This document shows, in pieces, positions 1 to 9,459 of a stretch of 64,000 nucleotides of DNA. The notes beneath the pieces were generated by a model. It saw nothing but the letters and a program-made list of their open reading frames with translations. It did no database searches and was not told where the DNA came from. This DNA is from Brevibacterium antiquum (lineage in GTDB: Bacteria; Actinomycetota; Actinomycetes; Actinomycetales; Brevibacteriaceae). The stretch lies in the NCBI RefSeq assembly GCF_016107655.1, contig NZ_JABASX010000010.1, forward strand, positions 1 to 64,000. The letters are read 5' to 3'. Made by a program: the position numbers and the translations under genes. Every line of letters starts with the position of its first letter. The first letter of the stretch is position 1.

Positions 1-36
1 GCGGCCCAGCAACCTTGCGCAAGGTTGCTGGGCCGC
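1..36 (-). terminator. Perfect inverted repeat downstream of allantoinase
   Basis: An 18+18 bp perfect palindrome (GCGGCCCAGCAACCTTGC and its complement) lies 24 bp beyond the allantoinase stop codon. It has no clear T-tract on the minus strand inside the window, so termination is inferred from the very stable stem and its position. It could act in both directions if a convergent gene lies to the left. Confidence 0.7.
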
Positions 37-60
37 CGTCAGGTAGTTGTTGGGGGAAGG

Positions 61-1419
61 TCAGCGGGCGCGGAGGAGGCGGCCCTGGGGCTCGTCGTAG
101 TCCACGGGTGCGCCGCGGAGGATCGTCTGCTTGACGGCGCCGCGGACGGCACGCGTGTCGTAGGCGCTGATCTGGTTGCGGTGGTAGAGCTCTGTGGCGT
201 GAACAGTCCACTCCTCGTCGGGGGCGAAGACTGCGAAGTCCGCGTCGTTGCCGAGTGCGATAGCGCCCTTGTTCTTCACTCCGGCGACGGACGCGGGGGC
301 ACTGGACATCCAGGCAACCACCTCAGCGAGGTCGATTCCGCGCTTTGCGGCCTCGGTCCACACGAGCGAGAGGCCCAGCTGCAGGGAGGAGATTCCGCCC
401 CAGGCCGCACCGAAGTCGCCGGTGTCGAGGAGTTTGAGCTCAGCTGTCGAGGGCGAGTGGTCGGAGACGATGCAGTCGATCGTGCCGTCGACGAGTCCCT
501 GCCACAGGGCTTCCCGGTTGGATTCCTCGCGGATCGGTGGGCAGCATTTGTGTGTGGTGGCGCCGTCCGGGATCTCCTCGGAGGTGAACACGAGGTAGTG
601 GGGGCAGGTCTCGACCGTGAGCTTCACACCCTCGGCCTTGGCCTCCGCGATCTGTGGCAGCGCGTCGGCCGATGACAGGTGCAGGATGTGGGCGCGAGCC
701 CCGGTCTCCCGTGCCGCCTCGATGACGCGGGCGATCGCGACGTTCTCGGCCTCACGCGGGCGGGAGGCGAGGAAGTCGCTGAACTTGCGCCCTGAGTTCT
801 TCGGGGCTTCGGCCATGACCGAGTGGTCCTCGGCGTGGACGATGAGCAGGCCGTCGTACTTCGCGAGTTCCGCCAAGTCGGCGCGCAGCTCTTCGGGCTC
901 CAGCGGTGGAAACTCATCGACCCCTGAGTCTTCGAGGAAGCACTTGAAACCGTAGACGCCGGCGTCGAAGAGGGGCTTGAGGTCACCGGTATTGCCGGGG
1001 ATCGCCCCACCCCAGAAGCCCACGTCGATGAATGCCTTGGACGCCGCGACCTCGCGCTTGATGTCGAGTGATTCGACGTTGACCGTCGGCGGCAGAGAGT
1101 TCAGCGGCATGTCGACGATCGTCGTCACGCCGCCGGCGGCTGCGGCGCGGGTGGCGCTGGCGAAGCCCTCCCATTCGCTGCGGCCGGGGTCATTGACGTG
1201 CACGTGCGAATCGACGAGGCCCGGCAGCAGCACCTGGCTTTCGCCGACTTCGACGACCTTCGCAGTCGCCGAGGCGGCACCGCTGAGCTTCGATCCCGCT
1301 GTCGTGATCTCGACGATCCGGCCCTTGCGCACACCGATCTCGGCCGCCTGCACGCCCTCGGGCAGAAGCGCCCGCTGCGCTCGGATGACCAGATCGTAGT
1401 CCTCTGTTCCGGCGTTCAT
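61..1419 (-). CDS. allB: Allantoinase (dihydroorotase-like amidohydrolase)
   Basis: The 452-residue protein belongs to the cyclic amidohydrolase family and should open the ring of allantoin to allantoate in the cytoplasm. Visible family features are the metal-binding HxH in DSHVHVNDPGR near residue 68, the GFKCFLEDSG segment with the lysine expected to be carbamylated, the HAED and HLSS histidine segments, and the DHSPST aspartate near the C-terminus. Length is normal for AllB. The gene lies downstream of gcl on the same strand, but a strong hairpin at 1521-1560 separates them, so it probably has its own promoter in 1420-1520. The main alternatives are dihydropyrimidinase or dihydroorotase. 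The glyoxylate-using neighbours favour allantoinase. Confidence 0.9.
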   Translation of the reverse strand: MNAGTEDYDLVIRAQRALLPEGVQAAEIGVRKGRIVEITTAGSKLSGAASATAKVVEVGESQVLLPGLVDSHVHVNDPGRSEWEGFASATRAAAAGGVTTIVDMPLNSLPPTVNVESLDIKREVAASKAFIDVGFWGGAIPGNTGDLKPLFDAGVYGFKCFLEDSGVDEFPPLEPEELRADLAELAKYDGLLIVHAEDHSVMAEAPKNSGRKFSDFLASRPREAENVAIARVIEAARETGARAHILHLSSADALPQIAEAKAEGVKLTVETCPHYLVFTSEEIPDGATTHKCCPPIREESNREALWQGLVDGTIDCIVSDHSPSTAELKLLDTGDFGAAWGGISSLQLGLSLVWTEAAKRGIDLAEVVAWMSSAPASVAGVKNKGAIALGNDADFAVFAPDEEWTVHATELYHRNQISAYDTRAVRGAVKQTILRGAPVDYDEPQGRLLRAR

Positions 1420-1488
1420 ACATCCTCCTCATCCACCCGGCGGTGCGGCCGGGCAATTCGCCTCGGCGTCAATGCCGGGGCCTGCGCT

Positions 1489-1505
1489 CCGGCGAATTTC
1501 GCCGG
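1489..1505. promoter_or_regulatory. Palindrome upstream of allB, candidate operator
   Basis: CCGGCGAATTTCGCCGG is a perfect 8-1-8 inverted repeat 70 bp upstream of the allantoinase start and just beyond the gcl terminator. Position and symmetry suit a repressor or activator site, but no second copy was found in the window. Confidence 0.35.
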
Positions 1506-1520
1506 GTATGTCAGACAAGT

Positions 1521-1560
1521 CCCCGAGGGAGCCGCAGTCGTACTGCGCACTCCCTCGGGG
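1521..1560 (-). terminator. Hairpin terminator downstream of gcl
   Basis: CCCCGAGGGAG pairs perfectly with CTCCCTCGGGG, with an inner GCAGT/ACTGC stem, starting 37 bp beyond the gcl stop. There is little T-tract on the minus strand, so efficiency is uncertain. Confidence 0.65.
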
Positions 1561-1596
1561 TCATGGTATACCAATTCTGATCGAGTCGAGGTCAGT

Positions 1597-3393
1597 TTAC
1601 TTCGCCTCGGCGAATTCGCTCATCGGCGTCAGCGCCGTGGGAGCGTCGGCCGGAGTCTGAGCGAGGACGTCGAACTCGTTGATGTTGTCCAGCGCGGCGC
1701 CCATCGAGATGTTGGTGATGCGTTCGAGGATGACCTCGACGACGACGGGAACCTGGTGTTCATCCATGAGCTCCTTCGCCACTCGCAGTCCCTCACCGAT
1801 GAGCTCGGGATCTTCGACGCGCAGCGCCTTGCAGCCCAGGCCCTGAGCGACGGCCACATGGTCGACGCCGTAGCCGGCTGATCCGCCCGAGGAGTTGATG
1901 TTGTCGAAGGCCAGCGACACTTCGTAGTCCATCTCGAAACCACGCTGCGACTGCCGGATCAGCCCCAGGTATGAGTTGTTCACGACGACGTGAAGATACG
2001 GAATCTTGTGCTGCGCGCCGACGGCCAGTTCCTCGATCATGAACTGGAAATCGTAGTCGCCGGACAGCGCGACGACGGTCTCGTCCGGCTTGGCCTTCGC
2101 GACTCCCAGTGCGGCGGGCCCGGTCCATCCCAGCGGACCGGCCTGACCTGCATTGATCCAGTGCCGAGGCCTGTAGACGTGGAGCATCTGCGCGCCGGCG
2201 ATCTGGCTCAGGCCGATCGTCGACACATACGTCACGTCTTCGCTGAAGGCCGCGTTCATCTCCTGGTAGACACGCTGCGGCTTGATCGGCATGTCCGTGT
2301 AGTTGGTCTTGCGGTGTTCGGTGCTCTTGCGGTTCGTGCATTCGCCGGCCCAGCCGGTGAAGTCCGGCAGGCTCGCAGCTTCAGTCCGACCCCGTGCCGC
2401 GGACAGCAGCGCGTCGAGCGCGGCACCGGCGTCGGAGACCACACCGTAGTCGGGCGAGAACACGCGGCCGATCTGTGTGGGCTCGATGTCGATGTGGACG
2501 AACTTCCGGCCGTTGCGGTAGACACCGAGGTCACCCGTGTGCCGGTTGGCCCAGCGGTTGCCGATGCCGATGACCAGATCGGACTCCAGGAAGGAGGCGT
2601 TGCCGTAGCGGACATGTGTCTGGATGCCGACCATGCCTGCTTGCAGCGGATGGCTGTCGGGAATCGTGCCCCATCCCATCAGCGTCGGTGAGACCGGGAT
2701 CGAGGTCAGCTCGGCGAACTCGACGAGCTTGTCGGCGGCATCGGCATTGAGGATGCCGCCGCCGGCGATGATGAGCGGGTGCTTCGCCGCGGCGATGAGG
2801 TCGAGGACCTTCTCCGCCTGCGCCGAGGTGGCGGCCGGCTTCGAGGGCTCCAGAGGTTCGTAGGTGTCGATGTCGAAGTCGATCTCCGTCTGCTGGACGT
2901 CGATCGGCAGGTCGATGAGGACCGGGCCCGGGCGAGCCGAGCGCATGAGCTGGAAGGCCGACTGGAAGACTCCCGGGACCTGCCCGGCCTCGAGCACGGT
3001 CTTGGCCATCTTCGTCACGGGCTTCGCGATCGATGCGATGTCCACGGCCTGGAAGTCCTCCTTGTCGAGGACTGCGACGGGAGCCTGGCCGGTGATGCAC
3101 AGGATCGGCTGCGAATCCGCGGCGGCGGCGTAGAGCCCGGTGATCATGTCGGTCCCGGCCGGACCGGAGGTGCCGAGGCAGACGCCGATGTTCCCGGCCG
3201 CCGCACGGGTGTAGCCGTCAGCCATGTGTGAGGCACCTTCGACGTGGCGGGCCAATGTGTGCTGGATGCCTCCGTGTGCCTTCATCGCTGAGTACAGCGG
3301 GTTGATCGCCGCTCCCGGCAGGCCGAATGTCTGCGTGGCGCCTTCCTTTTCGAGGATGAGCACCGCCGCGTCAACTGCGCGCATACGTGTCAT
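1597..3393 (-). CDS. gcl: Glyoxylate carboligase (tartronate-semialdehyde synthase)
   Basis: This 598-residue thiamine-diphosphate enzyme condenses two glyoxylate molecules to tartronate semialdehyde and CO2. It has the three-domain acetolactate-synthase architecture: PYR domain at about 1-170, FAD/central domain at about 190-340, PP domain at about 370-560. The key diagnostic is RHVEGA at residues 49-54: other ThDP enzymes carry Glu where this protein has Val51, the known signature of glyoxylate carboligase. The ThDP/Mg segment with GDYDFQF lies near residue 440. It is part of the hyi-glxR-gcl series on the minus strand and consumes glyoxylate released from allantoin degradation. The start follows GAAGGAAGAACA, an acceptable ribosome binding site. 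Confidence 0.96.
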   Translation of the reverse strand: MTRMRAVDAAVLILEKEGATQTFGLPGAAINPLYSAMKAHGGIQHTLARHVEGASHMADGYTRAAAGNIGVCLGTSGPAGTDMITGLYAAAADSQPILCITGQAPVAVLDKEDFQAVDIASIAKPVTKMAKTVLEAGQVPGVFQSAFQLMRSARPGPVLIDLPIDVQQTEIDFDIDTYEPLEPSKPAATSAQAEKVLDLIAAAKHPLIIAGGGILNADAADKLVEFAELTSIPVSPTLMGWGTIPDSHPLQAGMVGIQTHVRYGNASFLESDLVIGIGNRWANRHTGDLGVYRNGRKFVHIDIEPTQIGRVFSPDYGVVSDAGAALDALLSAARGRTEAASLPDFTGWAGECTNRKSTEHRKTNYTDMPIKPQRVYQEMNAAFSEDVTYVSTIGLSQIAGAQMLHVYRPRHWINAGQAGPLGWTGPAALGVAKAKPDETVVALSGDYDFQFMIEELAVGAQHKIPYLHVVVNNSYLGLIRQSQRGFEMDYEVSLAFDNINSSGGSAGYGVDHVAVAQGLGCKALRVEDPELIGEGLRVAKELMDEHQVPVVVEVILERITNISMGAALDNINEFDVLAQTPADAPTALTPMSEFAEAK

Positions 3394-3459
3394 TGTTCTT
3401 CCTTCGCATCAGTGAGTCGATGTCAGTGAGCCGGTGGCCCGGCGGGCCGGTGGTTCAGT

Positions 3460-3487
3460 GAGCCGGCGACGACGGTGTCGCCGGCTC
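3460..3487 (-). terminator. Stem-loop between glxR and gcl
   Basis: GAGCCGGCGAC and GTCGCCGGCTC form an 11-bp perfect stem with a 6-base loop, 64 bp beyond the glxR stop and 66 bp ahead of gcl. No T-tract follows, so it may attenuate or stabilise the transcript rather than stop it fully. Confidence 0.4.
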
Positions 3488-3551
3488 GGTTCGTGGTGGG
3501 ACGAGGCCGTCAGTGTCGTTAAGCCGATGGCCCCGCCCTGAATGTGGCAAC

Positions 3552-4439
3552 TCAGTCCCGGTTCTTGCCGGAGAGCTGTTCGACGACGGTGAACAGACCC
3601 GAGTGGTCCAGTCCCCCGTTGCCCTGCTGGACAGTCGAGGCGACGAGCTGCGCGACGGCCGATCCGAGCGGAATCGCGACGCCGGCTTCCCGAGCGGCGG
3701 CGGTGACGATGCCCATGTCTTTGTGGTGGAGCTCGAGCCGGAAGCCGGGGTCGAAGGAGCGGTCGAGCATCTTCTGCCCCTTCTGATCAAGGACCTTGGA
3801 GCCGGCCAGTCCCCCGCCGAGCACCTGCAGGGCCGACCCGGTCTCGACACCGTAGGCCTCGAGGAAGACGACGGCTTCGGCGAGCAGTTCGATGTTGCCG
3901 GCAACGATGAGCTGGTTCGCGGCCTTGACCGTCTGTCCTGAGCCCGAGGGTCCGACGAGGACGATGGTCTTTCCGACCGCGTCGAAGACGTCGGACACGG
4001 CGTCGAAGTCGGCCTGTTCGCCGCCGACCATGATCGACAGGGCACCGTTGATCGCTCCGGCCTCACCCCCGGAGACAGGGGCGTCGAGGGGCTTGAGACC
4101 CTTCTCGACGGCCTGTGCGGAGAGGCTCTTGGCGACATCGGGGCGAATCGTCGAGTTGTCGATCCAGTAGGCGCCGGCCTTGGCGTGCGCGAGAATGCCG
4201 TCGTCGCCGGTCAGAACGGCTTCCACGTCCGGGGAGTCCGGGACCATGGTGATGATGACGTCGGCACCGTCGACCGCCTCGGCGACGGAGCCGGCAGCAT
4301 GACCACCGGCCTTCGCGAGTGCGGCGGCCTTTTCCGGTGAGCGGTTGTAGCCGCGGACGGCGAAGCCGGCGCTGACGAGGTTCTTAGCCATGGGCAGGCC
4401 CATGATGCCCAGACCGATGAATGCGATTGTCTTGCTCAT
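3552..4439 (-). CDS. glxR: 2-hydroxy-3-oxopropionate (tartronate semialdehyde) reductase
   Basis: This 295-residue beta-hydroxyacid dehydrogenase should reduce tartronate semialdehyde, the product of Gcl, to D-glycerate with NAD(P)H. The N-terminus carries the Rossmann motif IGLGIMGLPMAKNL, the substrate-binding segment PVSGGEAGA lies near residue 120, and KAANQL contains the catalytic lysine expected in the family. The ATG at 4439 is chosen over the in-frame ATG at 4475 because it begins MSKTIAFIG directly before the Rossmann strand and is preceded by AGAAGGA. It sits between hyi and gcl on the same strand, the usual order of the glycerate pathway. A generic 3-hydroxyisobutyrate dehydrogenase is the alternative, but context argues against it. 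Confidence 0.93.
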   Translation of the reverse strand: MSKTIAFIGLGIMGLPMAKNLVSAGFAVRGYNRSPEKAAALAKAGGHAAGSVAEAVDGADVIITMVPDSPDVEAVLTGDDGILAHAKAGAYWIDNSTIRPDVAKSLSAQAVEKGLKPLDAPVSGGEAGAINGALSIMVGGEQADFDAVSDVFDAVGKTIVLVGPSGSGQTVKAANQLIVAGNIELLAEAVVFLEAYGVETGSALQVLGGGLAGSKVLDQKGQKMLDRSFDPGFRLELHHKDMGIVTAAAREAGVAIPLGSAVAQLVASTVQQGNGGLDHSGLFTVVEQLSGKNRD

Positions 4440-4507
4440 GTTCGAGTCCTTCTCTTGGTATGCGGGGCGCTGCATCTGTTCTCAGCGCGGGCGGAAGCGG
4501 GACGAGG

Positions 4508-5320
4508 TCAGTTGGCGAGCCACTCGAAGGCAGTGGCGCGGTCCTGCTTGTATTCGAGTGCGACGGCTCCGGTGTAGCCGAGTTCGTAGGAGCGGTTGAT
4601 CCAGTCCTGCAACGGCAGTTCACCCGTTCCGGGTGCTCCACGACCGGCGGCATCGGCGATCTGGATATGGCCGAACTTCGCGGCGTCGGCCTCGATGACT
4701 GCGGCGACGTCGTCGCCGTTGATCGACATGTGGAAGAAGTCAGCGAGGACGGCGATGTTGTTCACACCCTGCGCGCGGACCTTCTCGACCACCTTCGCGG
4801 CGTCGGATGCGCGCTTGAGCGGGTAGTCCTCGGCTCCGGAGACCGGCTCGACGAGCACGGTGCCTTCGATGGCCGCGACGGCGTCGGATGCGAGTTTGAG
4901 GTTTTCGATGGCGACTTCGTCCTGCTCTTCGGGGGTCTGCCCTTCGGTGCGCAGGCCGTAGAGGGCGTTGAAGGCCCGGCAGCCGGTGCGGCGGCCGATC
5001 TGCACGGCGATCTCGACGTTCTTGGCGAAGTCGGTCTCGGCACCCTTGATCGAGACCATACCGCGGTCGCCTCCGGCCATGTTTCCGGCCCAGAAGTTCA
5101 AGCCCTTGAGTTCGACACCGGCACTGTCCAGCGAAGCGATGAACTCATCGACCTCCGCCGATGTGGGTGTGGGGTTGCCGTCGAAGGGCCACCAGAATTC
5201 GACCTGGCTGAAGCCGGCGTCCTTGGCGGCCTGGGCGCGCTCCATCACGGGCAGCTCGGTGAGCAGGGTGGAGCAGTTGAGGATGTAGCTGTCGGCATTG
5301 GTGAAATCGAATGTCGTCAC
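4508..5320 (-). CDS. hyi: Hydroxypyruvate isomerase
   Basis: The 270-residue TIM-barrel protein of the AP-endonuclease-2-like family should interconvert hydroxypyruvate and tartronate semialdehyde. Visible segments are VEFWWPFDG near residue 45, LNFWAGNMAGGDRG near residue 80, LVEPVSG with the metal-binding glutamate near residue 145, and ALEYKQD near the C-terminus. I chose the GTG at 5320 because it gives MTTFDFTNADSY, the expected start of the family, and is preceded by GAAGGAGAATCCC; a longer reading adds an unrelated N-terminus across the promoter. It is the first gene of the hyi-glxR-gcl operon, with operator-like sites just upstream. Confidence 0.92.
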   Translation of the reverse strand: MTTFDFTNADSYILNCSTLLTELPVMERAQAAKDAGFSQVEFWWPFDGNPTPTSAEVDEFIASLDSAGVELKGLNFWAGNMAGGDRGMVSIKGAETDFAKNVEIAVQIGRRTGCRAFNALYGLRTEGQTPEEQDEVAIENLKLASDAVAAIEGTVLVEPVSGAEDYPLKRASDAAKVVEKVRAQGVNNIAVLADFFHMSINGDDVAAVIEADAAKFGHIQIADAAGRGAPGTGELPLQDWINRSYELGYTGAVALEYKQDRATAFEWLAN

Positions 5321-5362
5321 GGGATTCTCCTTCGAGTCTCTGTGAATCTGAGCGGATTTCTT

Positions 5363-5387
5363 TTCCGTATTATGGAAGTGTCTTTCC
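5363..5387 (+). promoter_or_regulatory. Purine-regulon operator candidate, site 1
   Basis: The site reads TTCCGTATTATGGAA followed by GTGTCTTTCC. It begins 43 bp upstream of the hyi start. Its right half, GGAAGTGTCTTTCC, recurs exactly, in the opposite orientation, before the AzgA-like permease at 15139-15152. The GGAA/TTCC pattern fits an IclR-type regulator such as AllR, but that regulator is not identified here. Confidence 0.6.
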
Positions 5388-5593
5388 GGTTGATGAAATC
5401 CAGCATAAGCACGCGGACGAGGGGGCGTCAACCCAGCAAGGGGGAATCCACAGAAAACAGCCACGCACCGGGCGCACGTCGCGCATCTTTGGCACACGAT
5501 CCCACTCGACCTCGAACACTGGAGCAGGATCGACGCACCCGCCGCTTGACAACGCCCGAAAAGAGGAAGAACGTAGTGAGGATCACATTTTTT

Positions 5594-5618
5594 GGAAAAT
5601 GAAGTCCACGATACGGAA
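5594..5618 (-). promoter_or_regulatory. Purine-regulon operator candidate, site 2
   Basis: Read on the minus strand this 25-mer matches the site at 5363-5387 at 18 of 25 positions, including TTCCGTAT, TGGA and TTTCC. It lies 110 bp upstream of the NCS2 permease, so the divergent pair of promoters carries two inverted copies. Confidence 0.5.
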
Positions 5619-5728
5619 GAGTAGTAAGGCTTGCTCCGGAATCACACGGCCGCTGGGTCCACACAGGCGTTGGAACCACACAGGCATCTGTCCGGCGGGC
5701 CGAGATCCTCGCTTCGGAAGGTTCAGAT

Positions 5729-7348
5729 ATGACCGAGAATTCGAAGTCTGCCCGCACGGTCGCGGGTACGACTGCCGCTGCAAAGACACCTCCATCATTC
5801 CCACCCGGCTCACAGAGACCAGAGGACGCGTGGCTGCCGGTGCCCAAGCTCTTCGCCTACGGGCTCCAGCATGTCCTCACCATGTACGGCGGCATCATCG
5901 CCGTGCCGCTCATCATCGGCAAGGCGGCTGGGGTCGACGGCGGCCAGCTCGTTGCCCTCGTGACAGCCAGCCTCTTCGTCGGCGGGATCGCCACTCTGAT
6001 CCAGAGCATCGGCCTGCCCCTCGTCGGATCACGCCTGCCGCTGATCCAGGGCGTCTCCTTCGCCGGAGTGGCGACCATGCTCTCTATCCTCTCCGGCGGC
6101 GGCAGCCTCGGCGACATCTTCGGAGCGGTCATCGTCGCCAGCGTCATCGGCTTCGTCGTCGCCCCGTTCTTCGCCCGGATCATCCGTTTCTTTCCACCTG
6201 TGGTCACCGGGGTGGTGATCACCGCCATCGGCCTCACACTCATCCCGACGGCAGGCAATTGGGCCATGGGCGGCGACGAGGCCGCCGCCGACTACGGCTC
6301 CGTGCAGAACGTCGCTCTGGCCTTCATCACCTTCGCCGTGATCCTTCTGCTGAGCAAGGTCGGCTCCGCCACGATCTCACGACTGTCGATTCTGCTGGGA
6401 CTCGCCATCGGCACCGGCGTCGGAGCCGCGATGGGCATGACGGATTTCTCCGAGGTCGGTGACGGCGCTCCCATCGCGATCCCGGGTCTGCTGCCATTCG
6501 GCGCTCCGAGCTTCGATCTCGCGGCGATCGGCTCGATGCTCATCGTCATCCTCGTCATCAAGACCGAGACGGCGGCCGATGTCCTGGCCGTCGGTGAGAT
6601 CATCAACACTCCGGTCGACTCGAAGCGCGTGGCCAACGGCCTGCGCGCCGACATGCTCTCCTCGGTCATCGCCCCGTTCTTCGGTTCCTTCACCCAGTCC
6701 GCCTTCGCTCAGAACGTGGGCCTCGTCGCACTCACCGGTGTACGATCCCGCTTCGTCGTTTCCGCGGGTGGCGTCATCCTCATCCTCCTCGGACTCATGC
6801 CTGTGCTCGGTCAGGTCGTTGCGGCCGTGCCGATGCCCGTCCTCGGCGGTGCCGGGTTCATCCTCTTCGGAACCGTCTCCGGTTCAGGCATCCGCAACCT
6901 CAAAGAGGTGAAGTTCGAGGGGAACATGAACCTGATCATTGTCTCCGCCTCACTGGCCTTCGCACTCATCCCGGTGGTCAAGCCGGACTTCTACGAGCAG
7001 TTCCCGTCCTGGGTCCAGACGATCTTCCACTCGGGCATCTCCTCCGCAGCGATCATGGCCGTCCTGCTCAACCTGCTGTTCAACGAGCTGCGCTTCGGTA
7101 ACTCGAAGAACCCCTCGGTCTACAGCGCGAAACCTGCCCGCTTCCTCACTCCGTCGAACCTCAAGGATCTGCGCGAAGGCGACAAGTTCATCGACGGGAG
7201 GTTCGTCGACTGCGACGGGGAGGAGATCCCTCTCATCCCCGATGAGAAGGCCGAGGAGGTGCAGGCGGCGATCGACTGCGGGGACATCGTCGACACCGCA
7301 AGCGTCAAGCAGGTCATCAGCGAGGAGTCGGAGAATCGCCGCCCTTGA
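5729..7348 (+). CDS. NCS2 family xanthine/uric acid (purine) permease
   Basis: The 539-residue integral membrane protein is a nucleobase-cation symporter-2 transporter, expected to import xanthine, urate or a related purine with protons. After a 35-residue hydrophilic N-terminus come about 14 hydrophobic segments. GLQHVLTMYGG in the first segment carries the family Gln-His pair, QGVSFAG marks the third segment, and a cytosolic tail of about 60 residues closes the protein. It is divergent from the glyoxylate operon and shares its operator region. Its last 32 bp overlap the 3' end of guanine deaminase on the opposite strand. Exact substrate cannot be read from sequence alone; urate or xanthine is favoured over uracil by context. 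Confidence 0.88.
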   Translation: MTENSKSARTVAGTTAAAKTPPSFPPGSQRPEDAWLPVPKLFAYGLQHVLTMYGGIIAVPLIIGKAAGVDGGQLVALVTASLFVGGIATLIQSIGLPLVGSRLPLIQGVSFAGVATMLSILSGGGSLGDIFGAVIVASVIGFVVAPFFARIIRFFPPVVTGVVITAIGLTLIPTAGNWAMGGDEAAADYGSVQNVALAFITFAVILLLSKVGSATISRLSILLGLAIGTGVGAAMGMTDFSEVGDGAPIAIPGLLPFGAPSFDLAAIGSMLIVILVIKTETAADVLAVGEIINTPVDSKRVANGLRADMLSSVIAPFFGSFTQSAFAQNVGLVALTGVRSRFVVSAGGVILILLGLMPVLGQVVAAVPMPVLGGAGFILFGTVSGSGIRNLKEVKFEGNMNLIIVSASLAFALIPVVKPDFYEQFPSWVQTIFHSGISSAAIMAVLLNLLFNELRFGNSKNPSVYSAKPARFLTPSNLKDLREGDKFIDGRFVDCDGEEIPLIPDEKAEEVQAAIDCGDIVDTASVKQVISEESENRRP

Positions 7349-8624
7349 CGAGCTGGCCGTCGACCCACACCTGGGCGATGTCGGCCGGAGTCCCCATGGC
7401 GAAGATCTTCGCCAAGGCATCGTCATCGCTGCTGGCGTGCTCCAGCCCCACAGCCAAGGGCTCGCCAGCGCTCGGCCGGATGTAGGCGGCGTCGAAGCGC
7501 TTGCCCACGGACAGGTCCCCGACCTGATCTGACAGTTCCAGGGCCTCGGCGCCGGCTGCCGTTGCCAGGTGCAGAAGGTGTGCAGAGCTCAGCGGCAGTC
7601 CGCCGGACGGGTCCAGCTGCTGCATGAAGTAGGCCTGGACGCCCTCCTTGAGCAGGGAGAAGCCCGTGCCCGCACCGACGTCGGAGCCGAGTGCCACACG
7701 GACCCCGGCTTCGATGTGTCGGCGCAGCGGGAAGAAGCCGCTGGCCAGATTCGAGTTCGAGGTCGGACAGTGCGCCGAGGCGGCCCCCACTTCTGCCATC
7801 CGTGCCAGTTCGCGATCGCTCGGGTGGACGTTGTGGGCCAGGACCGTCTGCCGGCCCAGCAGTCCTGCCCGATCGTAGGTGTCGAGGTAGTCGAGCGCTT
7901 CGGGGAACATCTCGGCGACACCGGCGATCTCGTCGCGGTTCTCGTTGAGATGAGAAGTCACCCAGATGCCCGGGTTGTCCGCCACCAGCCGGCCGCCGGC
8001 AGCCAACAGCTCCTGACCCGCCGAGAAGGAGAAGCGCGGGGTCACCGCATACCGGAGATGACCCTTCCCATGCCAGCGATCGATGAGGCCCTGGCTCTCG
8101 GACACGGATCTCTCCACGCTCGTCAGCAGCGGTTCTGGGAGCATCTTGTCACTCGTGACCAGTCCCGATGTGATCCGCAGACCCACCTCGGCGGCCTGGG
8201 TGAAGAAGGTGTCCATCGCGGTGGCGAAGTGCGAACCGAAGACCATCGCCGAGGTGGTCCCCGCCGAGGTCAGCCCGGTGAGGAACTCGCCGGCCACGAC
8301 TGCGGCATAGGCCTCGTCACCGAGTTTCTCCTCTTCGGGCAGGGCACAGTGGTCGAGCCACTCGAGCAGCGGCTTGCCGAGGTAGCCGATGGCGCGGACC
8401 TGCGGGTAGTGGACGTGGGTGTCGATGAGGCCGGGGATGAGGACGCCGGCGCGGAGGTCGACCACCTCGGCGTCGGGATGGTCCGCGACCGCACTCTCAT
8501 AGTCGGTGCGGGCGATGATCAGTCCGTCATCGACGACGAGAGCGACGTCCGAGTCGGAGCGCAGGGTGCCCCCGGCGAAGGGGCTGATCGGTGTGTCGAA
8601 GACACGGGCGCGGCAGATGAACAT
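7317..8624 (-). CDS. guaD: Guanine deaminase
   Basis: This 435-residue amidohydrolase should hydrolyse guanine to xanthine and ammonia. The zinc site is visible as HVH in GLIDTHVHYPQ (near residue 70), the histidines in TSHLNENRD and LAHNVHPSD, and the aspartate in LGSDVGAGTG near residue 325. KMLPEPLL near residue 160 is a segment I associate with bacterial GuaD. The start is preceded by AAGGAGCACCACC. It is followed on the same strand 41 bp upstream by xdhC, so guanine is fed directly to the xanthine dehydrogenase encoded by the same run of genes. The gene end overlaps the convergent permease by 32 bp. Confidence 0.93.
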   Translation of the reverse strand: MFICRARVFDTPISPFAGGTLRSDSDVALVVDDGLIIARTDYESAVADHPDAEVVDLRAGVLIPGLIDTHVHYPQVRAIGYLGKPLLEWLDHCALPEEEKLGDEAYAAVVAGEFLTGLTSAGTTSAMVFGSHFATAMDTFFTQAAEVGLRITSGLVTSDKMLPEPLLTSVERSVSESQGLIDRWHGKGHLRYAVTPRFSFSAGQELLAAGGRLVADNPGIWVTSHLNENRDEIAGVAEMFPEALDYLDTYDRAGLLGRQTVLAHNVHPSDRELARMAEVGAASAHCPTSNSNLASGFFPLRRHIEAGVRVALGSDVGAGTGFSLLKEGVQAYFMQQLDPSGGLPLSSAHLLHLATAAGAEALELSDQVGDLSVGKRFDAAYIRPSAGEPLAVGLEHASSDDDALAKIFAMGTPADIAQVWVDGQLVKGGDSPTPR

Positions 8625-8665
8625 GGTGGTGCTCCTTGCAGGTGAAGAATGATGAGGTCAGTGGT

Positions 8666-9459
8666 TCAGCCCATGCGGCCCAGCAGGTCGGCGGCGACGC
8701 TGAGAGCGATCGTCGCCGGCTGCTTGCCGGGCAGGTCGGGCAGGCCGATGGGGCAGTCGATGGTGTCGACGACCTCGGGCGTGTGGCCTTCGGCGATGAG
8801 GTTCTTCCGAAACCGCTGCCATTTGGCGCTCGAGCCGATGAGCCCGATGGAGCCGAGGTCACCGCGGGTCAGCACGGCATCGCAGAGGTGAAGATCCTCG
8901 GCGTGGTCGTGGGTCATGATGAGCACATGGGTGCCCGCGGGCAGCCCGACGAGCACCTCTTCGCCGACGACGGCGAACTCGCGATGGATCTGGGCCACAG
9001 GCGGTTCCAGTCGGTCGAGCTCCTCGAGGTGCTCGGGACGGGAGTCGCTGACGTGGACCTCGATGTCGTGGCGGGCCAGGATACGGGTCAGTTCGAGTCC
9101 GATGTTGCCGATCCCGAAGATCGCCACCGCGGCGGGCACGGGCAGCGGTTCGAGCAGAACGCTGACCTCTCCCCCGCAGCATTGGCGTCCGTATTTGGCC
9201 GGTGCCTTGTCGTTGAGCCGCAGCGTGAACATCTCGGGTTCGGCCCTGGTCTGCTCCGTCCCGGACGCGAGGATCTCGCGGGCGCGGGTGACGACCGTCA
9301 TCTCCAGATTGCCGCCGCCGATGGTCCCATGCAGGTCATCGGCAGTGACGATCAGCTTCGCTCCGGCCTCACGTGGGGCGTGCCCGCGAACCGAGGCGAG
9401 AGTGACGAGGACGGCCGGCACCCGAGACTTCCGAAGCTCGGCCGCTGTCTCCATCCACG

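Larger units (their letters stand above)
5321..5728. promoter_or_regulatory. Divergent control region, hyi operon and NCS2 permease
   Basis: This 408-bp gap separates the leftward hyi-glxR-gcl operon from the rightward permease. Apart from the two related sites at 5363-5387 and 5594-5618 no convincing gene was seen; the open frames crossing it have no domain similarity I recognise. The sequence is clearly more AT-rich than the flanking genes, as expected of a bidirectional promoter region. Confidence 0.6.

Noticed and set aside
1564..1573. TGGTATACCA, a perfect GntR/FCD-like palindrome 24 bp after the gcl stop.
   Set aside because: It lies between a gene end and its terminator, with no start codon next to it. 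A 10-bp palindrome can arise by chance.
3401..3500. Clustered GAGCCGG and GGCCCGGCGGGCC elements considered as an attachment site or repeat array.
   Set aside because: They are explained by one strong hairpin plus general GC richness, and no integrase or repeat copies occur elsewhere in the window.
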